Below, piece after piece: positions 23,801 through 35,238 of a stretch of DNA of 64,000 nucleotides (its first letter is position 1; each line of letters begins with the position of its first letter). This DNA is from Apus apus. Lineage: Eukaryota > Chordata > Aves > Apodiformes > Apodidae. The notes below the pieces were generated by a model that was given only the letters and a program-made list of their open reading frames with translations, searched no databases and had not been told where the DNA came from. The position numbers and the translations under genes were made by a program. Location: assembly GCF_020740795.1 (NCBI RefSeq), contig NC_067304.1:2284056-2348055 (forward strand), in the 5' to 3' direction.

Positions 23801-26800
23801 GCATGTTATGGGTGAGGGGCACAGCCTGTAAGCTCAACAGAGGCTTTCACCTCCTTGTGGTGTCCTCTACTTCAGGGAGACATTTTTGAGGTCCTGGTCT
23901 TAATGCTTCAGTTTCAATATCCTGCATACAGACATGTCTGTCCCACAGGATCCTGTGTTTTGGCTGCTAAGGGATTTTGGAGCTGTTAGGTACTTGCTTG
24001 GGGTTGCTCACCACCTGTTTCCCTTGTGGCCCAGAGCGCTACTCTTAGTAAAGCTCTGGATGAGGTACAGCTTTGACAGGGAACTGGGCAGTATCAGCCC
24101 CTGCTTGGGTGCCTGTGCTGTGGACATAACTCAGCAGATCCCTGCTGCCAGCAGGTGGCATTGGCAGCCTGTCACCTCCTCTGTCTGCACTAGCAATTAG
24201 CTTGATCACTGTTTACGAGCAGGACAGATCTGGAGGTCAGTTCTTCTGGGATTTCTACAGCTCCTTCTCCCTCCTGTGTCCCTCTGCCTATGGCTTCCCA
24301 TAGTGAAGGGGGAAGTCTGATCCACTGGCAGGTAGGTGTCTGGATGCAGGAGGAGAGAAGGGAAGGAGATGTGGGGGGAAGGAAGGAGAAATGGAGGGAA
24401 AGTGCTGGAAGAGCCACAGCAGATGCCTGTAAAGGAGCTGATCCATTGGAGTGGGCCGGTGGTGCTGTTTGCTGGGGGGTGAAATCTGCAGTGGTTGGTC
24501 TCTGCCAGTGGCCAGAGGAGCAAGGTAGGGTTGGAGAGGTGCAGTGTCCTTCCCCACCTCACCAGAGATGATCTGCTCCTTGCAGAGGAGGCCTGTGTGA
24601 GGACCCCCCTTCAGAAGCAGCAGTCCCTCCCCCTCCGGCCCGTCATTCCTCTCGTCGCCCGAATCTCTGACCAAAACGCCTCGGGTGCTCCCCCCATGAC
24701 AGTCAGGGAGAAAACCCGCCTGGAGAAGTTTCGGCAGCTCCTTTCCAGCCACAACACAGACCTGGGTGAGTGTGGCAAAACTGGGGTGCCTGTGGGTGGG
24801 AAGGGGAGGGCAGAGAGGGTCTGCTGCCCACCTCAGGTTGCGAGCAGGTCTGCTCCAGGGTGGATGAAATGGCTGCCTGCAGTGGGATGGTTGCACACAC
24901 TGCTCTGTTGGCAGGTGATGATGTCCTCCACCAGCTCCTTGTCTGTTCCCAGCTTTTCTCCATCTCACAAATGATGGTTGTGATCACTGGGGGCTGTTGG
25001 GCTCTGCGTGAGAACTGAGGTTCTGGCACATTGGAGCCCTTGCTCCATCAGTTCTGTGCCCAGATTGAGCTGAAATCATCTGGCAGGGGGGACCCTCTGC
25101 CGTTGTATCAGCCATTGGCTGGGGAAGGCATCACCTGATTGCTTCAGAGCCCCAGGAAAGGGTTTCCTCACCCAGAGCTGGTTGCCACGTCCCCTCCTCC
25201 CCTTGCACCAGACCCACCTCCCCAGTCGTCGCACATGTGGAGCCTTCCTGGAGGCTCAGTGTCTCCAGAGCCTGCAGGAGCAGACTGGGCTTTCCTCTCC
25301 TTCTAGGTGTAGTGGTGCCTGGACGTGCCCTAGGATCTAATCCATTGCCACCACTGTCCGTTTGCAGATGAGCTGAGGAAGTGCAGCTGGCCTGGTGTGC
25401 CCAGAGAGGTCCGGCCCGTCACCTGGCGCCTCCTCTCAGTGAGTACTTGGAGCTGGGATCCAGGAATTTGGGGGGAATGTGCCAAGCCAGAGACATGCAC
25501 TCCTGGACCTTCATGTGTCCCATAACCAGGTTTGCTCATCTTGTGTCTGTGCCCAGCCTGAGCTCTTGGGTTTTACCTGGTCAGGGAGTGTAATTCCTGC
25601 ATCCTCTTTGAGCACAAAGCCCGGGCTGGGAATTTGGGGTTCACTCTGGTTTGGGAAATTGAATCCTATGAAGTTGGGTTGCTCCAAGATCAGTAAAGGC
25701 ATCAGGGGCTGGGAATTTGGGGTTCACTCTGGTTTGGGAAACTGAATCCTATGAAGCTGGGTTGCTCCAAGATCAGTAAAGGCATCAGGGGCTGGGAATT
25801 TGGGGTTCACTCTGGTTTGGGAAACGGAATCCCACAAAGTTGGGTTGTTCCAGGATCAATAAAGGCATCAGGGGCTGGAAATTTGGGGTTCACTCTGGTT
25901 TGGGAAACGGAATCCCATGAAGTTGGGTTGCTCCAGGATCAATAAAGACATCAGGGGCTGGGAAAAGCCAAATCCCATGAAAGCTCTTCCCCCTTCTCCT
26001 GAGTCTCTGTGCTTGCTGCTTCTGGGTGCACCCCTGGTGGGACTGGGGGGGGCTGGTCTGTGCTGAGGGAGCAGGTCCTGCCCTGACAGGGGTTCTCCTG
26101 CTGCAGGGTTATCTCCCTGCAAACACGGAGCGGCGGAAGCTGACCCTGCAGCGCAAGAGGGAGGAATACTTTGGCTTCATCCAGCAGTACTACGATTCCC
26201 GGAACGAGGAGCACCACCAGGACACCTACCGGCAGGTACCAGCCCTCTGCCTGTTGCCTGGGCTGTGTCCCTTCCTCCCTCTTCCTTGGTTGGGACCACG
26301 TTAGGACCTGCTGTAGCTGTTGGGATTCTTGGGGACAGAGCGTCGTGTTTCTGCCTGTTCTCTTAAGAGCTGTTTAGTTCAAGCCTTCCCTAAAGTGATG
26401 GGATAACTTGATTTCAGACCCCAGTTCCATCTACCTGAGCAGAGGAGGCTGGAAATAAAACTGTGGATGATTTCCAAGTTCAGCTGCCACCTGTAGCCCC
26501 TGATGTGCTTGTCAGCAGGTGCAGCTGTCACTAGAGGGGACTCTGAGGGGCGGGTTCCCCCCTTGGGATGAGTTATTGTGCCCCTGGAAAGCAGGACTGG
26601 TGTGTATAACCCACCCTCTCTTCCAGATCCACATTGACATTCCAAGGACCAACCCACTCATCCCCCTCTTCCAGCAGCCACTTGTCCAGGAGGTAAGAGG
26701 GAGTGAAGCTCCTGCCCCATGTGTGTGGAGTTAGAGCAGCAGCCAGAGGAGCTTCCCTGATGCAAGCACCTGCTGAAACTCTTTGGGTTTGTCCCATGTT

Positions 26801-29800
26801 TCTGAAAGAGATCAGACTTGGAGCTCAGGGGTTATGGGATCAGCTCTTCTGTGGTGAGATGTAGCCAAGGGTTGGTAGACAACCTGAAGCTTTAGTTTTG
26901 AGACAAATTCAAGGCGTTCGGAGCATCACAGGGGTTCTGTTGTGCTACAGAACCTCTGTTGTGCCAAGCAGTGTGTGAGAAACCCAGGAAGGGATGGGTT
27001 TGAGAGGTGGCCAGGAGGTGTGGGCATCTGTCCTCGTTGGGAGGGACTTTTTACTAGGGCTTGTAGTGAGAGTACAAGGCGGGATAGATGAAAACTAGAA
27101 GAGGGACATTTAGGTTGGACATGAGGAGGAAATTCTTGGCTGTGAGGGGGGTGAGAGCCTGGCCCAGGTTGCCCAGGGAAGCTGTGGCTGCCCCATCCCT
27201 GGCAGTGTTGAAGGGCAGGTTGGATGGGGCTTGGAGCAACCTGGGCTGGTGGGAGGTGTCCCTGCCCATGCAGGGGGTTGGATCTAGATGATCTTTAGGG
27301 CCCCTTCCAACCCAAACCAGCCTGAGATTGTGTGATTCTGTGTCATGGTGTCCTAGGGCTGGGGCCCAGTCTGGAAATACCACACTGGTTGCTGGGTGGA
27401 GGTTGCTGTGTTGGGAGCTCTCCCAGTCTGTGGTGGTTTTTGGGAGCTCTGGGCTGATAACAGAACAGCCTGAGCTGCCACGTGGTGTTCAGCAAGGTGT
27501 GCTGCTCTGCTGGCAGGCAGCCCTGCCCTGTGGGTGGAAAGGTCTTGAGCCACCTGGATCTGGAAATGTTGGTGTCTGTGCTTCTCCAAGTGGAGGCTTT
27601 GAGGAACCTGCCTGGTTCTGGAAGTGTGGGCTGGGATGTCTGGGGGAGCTGTGGATCACCCAGGAGTTTCTCCTAGGACTTGTGTCCTTCTTATCTTACC
27701 TGTATTGCTGCAGAAAAGCCTGGCAGGCCATGTTCTCCACCCTGAGCTCAGCAGTTGTCCTTTTCTGCCTTGTCTTGGTGACAGCTGATCCAGGTTCCTG
27801 CTTTCCCTTCTTCTTCCCTAGATCTTTGAAAGGATCCTGTTTATCTGGGCCATTCGCCACCCGGCCAGTGGCTACGTACAGGGAATCAACGACCTGGTCA
27901 CACCCTTCTTTGTTGTGTTCCTCTCTGAGTATGTTGGTAAGTGACATTTGCTGTTTGAAGCAGGGTGCTGCCTCTCCACCAGGGTGTTGGAAGTGTCAGC
28001 AGAAAAGCTTTTCCTTGCTGGAGGGGGTGGTGGGTTCTTGACCTCTTATTGTATCTTTGCTGCCTGGTTGAGTTGAGTTCAGTTTCCTAACCTTGCTGAG
28101 CTCCATGAAGTCAAAGTGCTGAGGGTAGATTTGCCCTTGAATGAACTTTACCTCCTTAGAATCATGGAATGTCTTGGGTTGGAAGGGACCTCTAAAGCTC
28201 ATCTAGTCCAGCCCCCCTACAATAAGCAGGGACATCTCCAACTAGACCACATTGCTCAGAGCCCCATCAAGCCTCACCCTGAATGTCTCCAGGATGAGGT
28301 CCCCACCACCTCTCTAGGCAGCCTGTTCCACTGATCCACCACCCTCATATGAAAGAACTTTTCCCTAATGTCCAACCTCAATCTACCCTTTTCTAGCTTA
28401 AAACCATCACCCCTTGCCTATCATTACATGTCCTTGTGAGCAGCTCTTCCCCAGCCTCCCTACAGGCCCCTTCAGGCACTGGAAGGTGCTCTAAGGTCCC
28501 CCCAGGGTCTTCTCTCTTCTCCAGGCTGAACCACCCCAACTCCCCCAGCCTGTCTTCATCAGAGAGCTGCTTCAGCCCTTGAATAATTTTCATGGCCAGC
28601 AAATATCCCTGTCCTCAGGGGGTTTCTGGCTGACTCAATCCTGTCCTCTGGACATCCTCCAACAGGCCCATGTCCTTGTGTTGGAGGCTCCAGAGCTGGA
28701 TGCAGTATTCCTTGCAGCTTGGAGGGGAGTGGGATCTTCTAGGAAGTTTAGGCAAAGCCCTGATACACAGAACTGGGAGAGGGGAGGACCCTGATTGCAG
28801 AGCTTTTGCTTGGAGCTAGTTCTTGGTCTAGGAGGAATGAGTGAAGTATAAAGAGACCCTGCTTCTCCAAAAGCAATTCTGCTTGTGTTCTTCAAGCTGT
28901 GTCCCCCTGGGGCAAGGGAACAGGCTGTGTGGCTGGAGCAGCCCCTGCCCACAGAGAAAGCTGGCTCTGGGAAGTTGGCACCAGCTCTTGCTCCATTTTC
29001 AAACCTCTTGGATTTGCTGCCCCAACTCTCCTTTCAGAGCAGGTGTTTTGTTTGACTGCAAGATGCTAGAAGGCACCCACTGTGCTGCCAGCTGCTCCTC
29101 TGCCTAGCTGCCCACCACCTTTCCTGGTGCCAGAGCCTTTGGAGCTGCCTCCCACAGCAGCTGCCTTGGCAGGACCATCCCAGCTCTCCAGGGCCTCTGG
29201 TGTTCCTGTGTGCTCCAGAGCTTACAGGCAGAGGTGGGAGTTCACCAGCTGTTGGCTTTGGTTGGGCTGTTCAGCACAACCTCCTCACCTCTCCCAGTTG
29301 TCTCTGTGGTGAGACCTCCTGTCCACCAGGACAGGATGGACTCCAGCAAGAGGGGTCTCATAGGCTGGGAGCTTTGTCCATGCACAACCCTCACTCCTGA
29401 GGGGTGACAGCAGCAGCAGTGCTGTGGGGTCCCTCCCACAGTCCCCTGGGGAGCAGGGCTGCCTTCAGATCTGGCAGCTGAGCCTCTTGGGGTCCTTCAG
29501 CCCTTCTCCTGCCTTGGAGAAGTAGGTCAGTGCATGGGTACTGTGCTCTCAGGTGGCACACAGGGCCTTGTAGTGCTTCTTGCTCTGCCTTGCCTTGATA
29601 AAAGCTCCTCAGTGTGTCCAGTGACCTGCCTGGTGTCCCTCATCCTCAAGCTCTTCCCTCTCTTTTGCAGAGGAAGACGTGGAGAACTTTGACGTGACCA
29701 ACCTGTCCCAGGATGTTCTGGGGAGCATTGAAGCTGACAGCTTCTGGTGCATGAGCAAGCTGCTGGATGGGATACAGGTGAGCCTGGACTTCTGACCTCT

Positions 29801-32157
29801 GGGTACTGGGTATTGTAACATCAGGGAGATTTTGCTACATCCCTGAGCTAAATCTTTTAGGTAAAATCCTGGGGGAACAAGATGCTGAGGCTTGTCCACC
29901 AGGCACTGTCCTGACTCGGATGATCCTGGTGCTCAAGAGCCTTGTCTGCTCAACTCATGGGGACCTCAGCTCCCTGTGGAGCTGGGAATCTGGTTTTGGT
30001 CATTTCAAGCTGTTGTTAGAGCTGCTGCTTCTGACTCGTGGCCTCTTCCCACAGGATAACTACACCTTTGCACAGCCAGGCATCCAGAAGAAAGTCAAAG
30101 CCCTGGAGGAGCTGGTCAGCCGGATTGATGGTAGGTGACAAGGGGATCTGAGCAGGCTGGGGGCTCTTTTGTCACAACAGCAGGAGGTCTTCTTAGCCAG
30201 TAGTACCCTTGGGTACTAGACACTCACCTACAACACAGAGAGAAGCAGGACAGGATTGAGTCAGCCAGAAACCCCCTGAGGACAGGGATATTTGCTGGCC
30301 AGGGTGAGGAGGTGTTGGGGGAAGCAAGGTCTGACAGCCAGTGATTTGGGGGCAGTTGGGCACCCTGGTCCCCTCAGGTGTGTAAGTGGAGTGTGCTGTT
30401 TCAGAGCAGGTACATAATCACTTTAGGAAGTATGAGGTGGAATACCTGCAGTTTGCCTTTCGCTGGATGAACAACCTGCTGATGAGGGAGCTGCCCCTTC
30501 GCTGCACCATCCGCCTCTGGGACACCTACCAGGTAGGCAGCTCCCTCCCTGCTTGGCTGCTCCTGCTGGGACCATCTCTGGGAAGGGGACAAAGCTCTTC
30601 TGGCAGCACCCTGTGCAGCTCAGGAGACCAGGGAAGCAAAGCAATGTGGCCCTGGGACATTTACAGCCAGTTGCCTGACAGGTGGCCCAGTAACTGTGTC
30701 CAGGGAGGTTGGTTTGCAGCCCAGGAACCAACCACATCCTGGGCTGCATCACCAGCAGGTCAAGGGGAGATTCTCCCCCTTTACTTGGCTCTTGTGAGAC
30801 CCCACCTGGAGAACTGGGTCCAGTTCTGGAGCCCCCAGCATAAGAAGCACGTGGAGCTCCTGGAGAGAGTCCAGATGAGGCCTCAGAGGTGATCCAAGGG
30901 CTGGAGCAGCTCTGCTCTGGAGACAGGCTGGGAGAGTTGGGGTGTTCAGCCTGGAGAAGAGAAGGCTCCAGGGAGACCTTAGAGCACCTTCCAGTGCCTG
31001 AAGGGGCTCCAGGAAAGCTGGGGAGGGGCTTGGGAGAAGAGTTTGTAGCTGGGGGGGGTTGGAACTAGATGATCTTTAAGGTCCCTTCCAACTCAGATAA
31101 GTTGTGCTCCAGCTGAGCTGCAGGAGCTGACCCTGAGTTGTCTTGTCTGCAGTCGGAGCCAGAAGGATTCTCCCATTTCCACCTCTATGTCTGTGCAGCC
31201 TTCCTGATCAAGTGGCGGAAGGAGATCCTAGATGAGGAAGACTTCCAAGTAAGTCCTTGGGGCTGGGGGTTAATTTGCTGGGGGTAGAGGGGAGGGAGTC
31301 ACTCTGGTTGGAATTCCAGCATGGACACAGTCAGCTATTGTCTCAAAGCTGGCTCCAGGACTATTCAGTCTCAGGATCTTTGGCTAAAAGTAACTTCTAG
31401 AGCCTCAGTGCTGAGGACAGAACTTCAAACTTGAGACATGTGGGACTTTTTGCTAGGGCTTGTGGTGGGGGGACAAGGGGTAATGGATGAAAACTGGAAG
31501 AGGGGAGACATTAGGACATTGGACATGAGGAGGAAACTCTTTGCTGTGAGGGTGGTGAGACCCTGGCCCAGGTTGCCCAGGGAAGCTGTGGCTGCCCCAT
31601 CCCTGGCAGTGTTGAAGGGCAGGTTGGATGGGGCTTGGAGCAACCTGGGCTGGTGGGAGGTGTCTCTGCCCATGCAGGGGTTGGATCTAGATGATCTTTG
31701 AGTCCCTTCCAACCCAAACCATTCCATGATTTATCAATTCTTCCAGGCTCAAGCCTGGATCATGCTAAGTTGCTTTGTGTTTGCCTTCTGGTGTCCAGCT
31801 GTAACCAGGTGGTAGCACCCTTAACTTCAGGGGTTTGGGGACATCTGAGGTGCTTCTCTGACTGGGATCTAGACACCAGCACATCCTGGTGCTGTCTCTG
31901 AGCCCTTCAGACCCGAGTGTGCTGAGCTGAGTTGCTGGGAACTGCTGCCCCTGCTGCCCTGAGCCTGCTCTGGAGCTCTACTCTGCCTTCACCCCCCACT
32001 CCAAACTAAGCCCCTTCCCCTCTTCCAGGGCCTTCTGATGTTGTTACAAAACCTGCCCACGATACACTGGGGCAATGAAGAGATTGGACTCCTGCTGGCA
32101 GAAGCCTACAGACTCAAGTACATGTTTGCAGATGCCCCCAACCATTACCGCCGATAG
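17751..32157 (+). CDS. TBC1D22B: TBC1D22B, TBC domain family member 22B, 13 exons, 507 aa
   Basis: Coding exons: 17751-17806, 22451-22507, 23417-23730, 24586-24765, 25368-25438, 26107-26235, 26627-26692, 27822-27936, 29671-29777, 30055-30130, 30405-30532, 31153-31248, 32029-32157. All introns are GT-AG; the sum is 1524 nt. Length is close to human (505 aa as recalled). The start [18 protein letters not shown] matches mammalian TBC1D22B. Residues 1-200 are a low-complexity region with an acidic patch ([10 protein letters not shown]); the TBC domain follows from about residue 210 to the end. Both GAP fingers are present: IHIDIPR with Arg276 (IxxDxxR) and YVQG with Gln311 (YxQG), so the protein should be catalytically competent toward a Rab. 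The family is linked to Golgi traffic and ACBD3 binding. Paralogue TBC1D22A is the alternative, but sequence and the PIM1/BRPF3 neighbours favour 22B. Confidence 0.97.
20694..20812. repeat. 119-bp sequence, copy 1 of 2
   Basis: In TBC1D22B intron 1. About 95% identical (roughly six differences) to 25081-25199 in intron 4, same orientation. Contains TGGCAGGGGGGACCCTCTGC and CCCAGAGCTGGTTGCCACGT. It is not CR1; it is either an unlisted interspersed repeat or a local duplication. Confidence 0.85.
21237..21378 (+). mobile_element. CR1 3'-end fragment
   Basis: In TBC1D22B intron 1. Carries the block TGGCAGTGTTGAAGGGCAGG, the word GCTGGTGGGAGGTGTCCCTG, and the tail GATGATCTTGAAGGTCCC. The same subfamily recurs at 27, 31, 35, 40, 42.5 and 61 kb. 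Confidence 0.95.
25081..25199. repeat. 119-bp sequence, copy 2 of 2
   Basis: Second copy, in TBC1D22B intron 4, 4.4 kb downstream of the first. The 3' half is identical between copies and differences cluster in the 5' half near position 20-50. Flanks are unrelated, and no target-site duplication is evident by eye. Confidence 0.85.
25606..25985. repeat. 83-bp minisatellite, about 4.3 copies
   Basis: In TBC1D22B intron 5 (25439-26106). GGGCTGGGAATTTGGGGTTC starts at 25623, 25706 and 25789, with variant copies at 25872 and 25955: exact 83-bp spacing. Copies differ by only a few substitutions, so the array is young. Its open frames are not genes. Confidence 0.95.
27047..27340 (+). mobile_element. 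CR1 fragment with 3' end
   Basis: In TBC1D22B intron 7. Starts near GACTTTTTACTAGGGCTTGT, passes through GGTTGGACATGAGGAGGAAA and ends in a GATTGTGTGATTCTGTG tail. Confidence 0.95.
28158..28732 (-). mobile_element. CR1 fragment, long
   Basis: In TBC1D22B intron 8. Reverse orientation, 3' end at the low coordinate (AGAATCATGGAATGTCTTGG). About 575 bp, the longest clear copy in the window. It belongs to the same subtype as 44886-45287 (shared ACAATAAGCAGGGACATCTC). Confidence 0.93.
30718..31103 (+). mobile_element. CR1 fragment, internally deleted
   Basis: In TBC1D22B intron 11. Begins with the upstream CR1 words GGAACCAACCACATCCTGGG and GACCCCACCTGGAGAACTGG, then jumps after GGGGAGGGGCTTGGGA to the terminal GGTTGGAACTAGATGATCTT. 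The region between is missing, so this copy has an internal deletion. Confidence 0.93.
31440..31735 (+). mobile_element. CR1 fragment with 3' end
   Basis: In TBC1D22B intron 12. Nearly the same segment as 27047-27340, with GACTTTTTGCTAGGGCTTGT at the start and CCATTCCATGATT at the end. Confidence 0.95.
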
Positions 32158-33397
32158 GTGCCAGGACCCTCTGCCCCCTCTGCCCACCCCCTTGGCCTGG
32201 CCCAATCTGATCACTGTGGCATTTTTTGTTGTCCCAAGTCCTCGGACGCTCCGGCCCAGAGCTGCTCCTGGCTGTACAAAGCTCACATGGACTCTTTTGT
32301 CTTAACTCTGAACGTTGTGCCTGTCTGCCCCTCCCTGCCTGGGCCCCTCCAGCCACCGCCAGGATGTCAGGCTGGGCCACCCAGAGAGGCATGAAGGAGC
32401 TGGGGAGGGGGGCACGTGGGAATCCAGCTTTCCAGACCATCTGAGCCGAGGATGAAGCCCTCCTGTCCTCTCCACCCCTTCTTGTCCAGCTGGGACCACC
32501 TTGGCTTCGCTGCCTCGTGTTCACCTGCTGCCCTGGGCTGCCCCCTCCTCGCTTCCCACACCCTTCACTCCGACTCCCAGATGAAAATGCCTTATCTGAG
32601 ACCCTCCTGGCTGGAAAAAAAACCCCAACCTCCCCCCCTCCCTGAGGGCAGCAGGGCAAGAAGTTTCTCTCAGGGCCTAACTTCACTCCCAGGGTCTGGA
32701 GACCCCCCTACACCCCTCCCCTGTCAGCACTTTGTGGGTTTGGGAGAGAACCTCTCACGCTGCCCCTCTCTCCTCTCCATCCTCTTCCCCCCCTCTTCTC
32801 CCCCAGGGTGGGCACTGCTCCCCCCAGCCCTGCTTGGGGTGATTCACTCCAGCTTGACAAGGACTTGTGGTGACTGCTGTTCCTGCAGCCCCTCCAGCTG
32901 GGGAGGGGGATGCAAGGGGATGAGGGGGGGGGGGAGGCTGCATCTCCCAAAAAATCCCCTTGCAAAGCCCCCCCCCACCCCCCAGCTCCTCTGAGGCGTT
33001 CTGTGTATATTGTGTTCTTGTGTATATGGGTCAGAGATGTACAATATACGTCTTCTGTTTGTAGCAGATAATGATTTTATATTTATAACGTGCACACCTT
33101 GTTCCCACCCCCATCCACCCCTGGGGATGGAGGCCTAGAGCTTTGGACCCCTCCAGAGGTTGAGGAGGGGGGGGTATTTTTGGAGCCGCAGGTATTTCTG
33201 CCCCCACCGTGGTTTTTCCAGAGCTGGATCCACCAGGAAAAGGTGTGATAGGAATTTGGATCTCAAGGAGTCCCTTGCAAAGGGGATTTGAATGTTTAAA
33301 GGTGCTGGGAGATCCCCGCGGGAAGCGAAGGAGCCGTGCCAAGGAACCAGGGTCTCCAGGCTGCCATGGGACCCTCTGCCCTGGTGGGACAATCTGG

Positions 33398-33452
33398 GAA
33401 TGAACCATCCTTGAGGTCCCTTCCAACCTGACATTCTGTGATTCCATGATCC
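33398..33452 (+). mobile_element. CR1 tail in TBC1D22B 3' UTR
   Basis: Short CR1 3' end: CCTTGAGGTCCCTTCCAACC then ACATTCTGTGATTCCATGAT. It would be exonised in the TBC1D22B 3' UTR. Confidence 0.75.
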
Positions 33453-33746
33453 CGGATCCCCAGCCCCACGTCCTCCCTCCTCCTGGAATGTCTCCCGGGG
33501 GCCGAAAAGGACCAGCTTGGCCTCTCCCACTGGCTGCTCTTAAACCAACTGGGAACGTTTTAACGGGCTGGTTTGTGTGCCAAGGACTGGAGGTGAGAGG
33601 GGGGAGATCCAGGCTTCTCCCAGTGCTCCCAGGGGGTGACGGGGGCCATGGAAGGTCCCTCTGCTTTCCATTCCTGTTCCTGGTGGGAAAGGGCAACGGG
33701 GCCGCGAGGCCGGGGCTGAGCATGTGAAAGGCAGAGCCTTGTTGCC

Positions 33747-33752
33747 AATAAA
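33747..33752 (+). terminator. TBC1D22B: TBC1D22B poly(A) signal AATAAA
   Basis: Canonical AATAAA about 1.6 kb after the stop codon, followed by a TTGTTTC-containing T-rich stretch. It is the first AATAAA on this strand after the coding end that I could find. Confidence 0.8.
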
Positions 33753-34412
33753 ACTCCAAACAGTGTCTCAAGAAATGGGTTTCTGATCCTGGAGTTGTTT
33801 CTTTTTTTCCCCCCCCACAGGCATTTTATTTCTGCATGTGCCTTTTTGTGGCTTCCCTGCCAGGGGAAGGACCCTGCTGGGCTTTGGTTTCATGTGGCAA
33901 ATTAAAAAGGAAAAGCCCAACCAAACCCAAAACCCAACATCTGAAGGGTGTGGTGAGTGTTTGTGGTGGGTCAGGCCTTGCTTGGCCTCATGGGGTGTTT
34001 TGGGCAAGTGTGGGGGGGGGGGAAATGGGGACAAAAATGAGGCTCAGCCTCATTTTGGGGACCTGTTTTCCTGCTCCACCAGTGACGAGACCAATGGGGA
34101 TCCCATCACGGACCAGCAAAAAAAAAAACCCAACTTCTTCCCCTGTGCTGAGCCCCCACACAACTTGTTTCATGCCAGGGGTGGAATTTCTTGGTGTGAC
34201 TCTTTGCTCCTGTCCCTGGGGCTGGTCCCTCACTGCAGCTGCCATTGTCATGGAAACCTCTGAGCCACCAAAGTCATTCAGTAAGTCTGAATTTTATGTA
34301 AGAGGAGAAAAGGGGGAGGGAGAGGGGGAAGCTATTTTCTTAATATGTCATTTTAACCCAAAAATGTCAGCAGGGTTGTCACCAGCAGCAGCTGGGCTGG
34401 GAGGGCGGGGGG

Positions 34413-34545
34413 CTGGAGGTGTTTAAGGAAAGGCTGGAGGTGGCACTTGGTGCCATGGTCTGGAGATGTGGTGTCAGGTCTTAGGCTGGACTTGATGATC
34501 TCAGAGGCCTTTTCCAGCCTCCAAAATGCTGTGATTCTGTGTGAT
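34413..34545 (+). mobile_element. CR1 3'-end fragment, diverged subtype
   Basis: Lies between the converging 3' ends of TBC1D22B and BRPF3. Signature GTTTAAGGAAAGGCTGGAGG, GGCTGGACTTGATGATCTCA and GTGATTCTGTGTGATT; differs from the other copies, so an older or separate subfamily. Confidence 0.75.
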
Positions 34546-34965
34546 TTTCCTCCAGAGAACCAGCTTCCTCCTACTAAATCCTCCTACTAAATCCTCCTTT
34601 TCCCCATTCCTTGCAACGTGGTGGGAAGAGTAGGCAAACAAGTGTGAAGAATTCCCCTTTTAATGCCTTCACTTCCATCCCTGAGCCAGGGAACACTGCA
34701 CCATAACCCCCCCCTTCCTGCTTACAGGACCCTACATTAAGGTATAAAGGCTTGAAATAACTGACAGGGAGACAATTATTGTTCTTTTATTATCTTAATG
34801 ACTCCCAAAATTGCCACCTGAGGTGCTGCACAGCAGAGGAAGTACCCAAATCCCTGGGGATGGTGCAGGGCCTTGGGAAATGGGCTTTTATTTGGCCTGT
34901 GGGGAGAGAGGAAGGAGGGTGATGAGGGGCTTCTTTTTGCTTTAAAACCTTTAAAAGACATTGAA

Positions 34966-35097
34966 GTGTTGAAGGGCAGGTTGGATGGGGCTTGGAGCAA
35001 CCTGGGCTGGTGGGAGGTGTCCCTGCCCATGCACGGGGTTGGGACTGGATGATCTTGAAGGTCCCTTCCCACCCAAACCAGTCTGGGATGCTATGAA
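34966..35097 (+). mobile_element. CR1 3'-end fragment
   Basis: Starts at GTGTTGAAGGGCAGGTTGGA and ends near ATGCTATGA. It lies close beyond, or inside, the end of the BRPF3 3' UTR depending on which poly(A) signal is used. Confidence 0.93.
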
Positions 35098-35207
35098 ATG
35101 CCAGTACAGGGTTGGCAGCTTCGTGTCCAATACAAAACCCTCATGGGAGGTGAAATCCTGGACCTCAGGGCACCAGCAGCAAGGAAAGACTCTGATGTTT
35201 ATTTTTC

Positions 35208-35238
35208 ATTTTTTTTTTTATACATTAGAACATTTATT
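35208..35238 (-). terminator. BRPF3: BRPF3 poly(A) signals (two AATAAA on the minus strand)
   Basis: TTTATT on the plus strand at 35208-35213 and 35233-35238 reads AATAAA on the minus strand. They lie at the end of a 2.3-kb AT-rich stretch following the BRPF3 stop. A third candidate at 34786-34791 lies beyond a CR1 copy and is less likely. Confidence 0.6.

Larger units (their letters stand above)
32158..33770 (+). other. TBC1D22B: TBC1D22B 3' UTR
   Basis: Runs from the TAG at 32155-32157 to the poly(A) signal at 33747-33752. A notable AT-rich island (TGTATATTGTG and TTTTATATTTATAACG) lies at about 33000-33090, and a 55-bp CR1 tail sits at about 33398-33452. No ORF here is a credible gene. 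The AT-rich island could mark an earlier alternative end. Confidence 0.75.
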
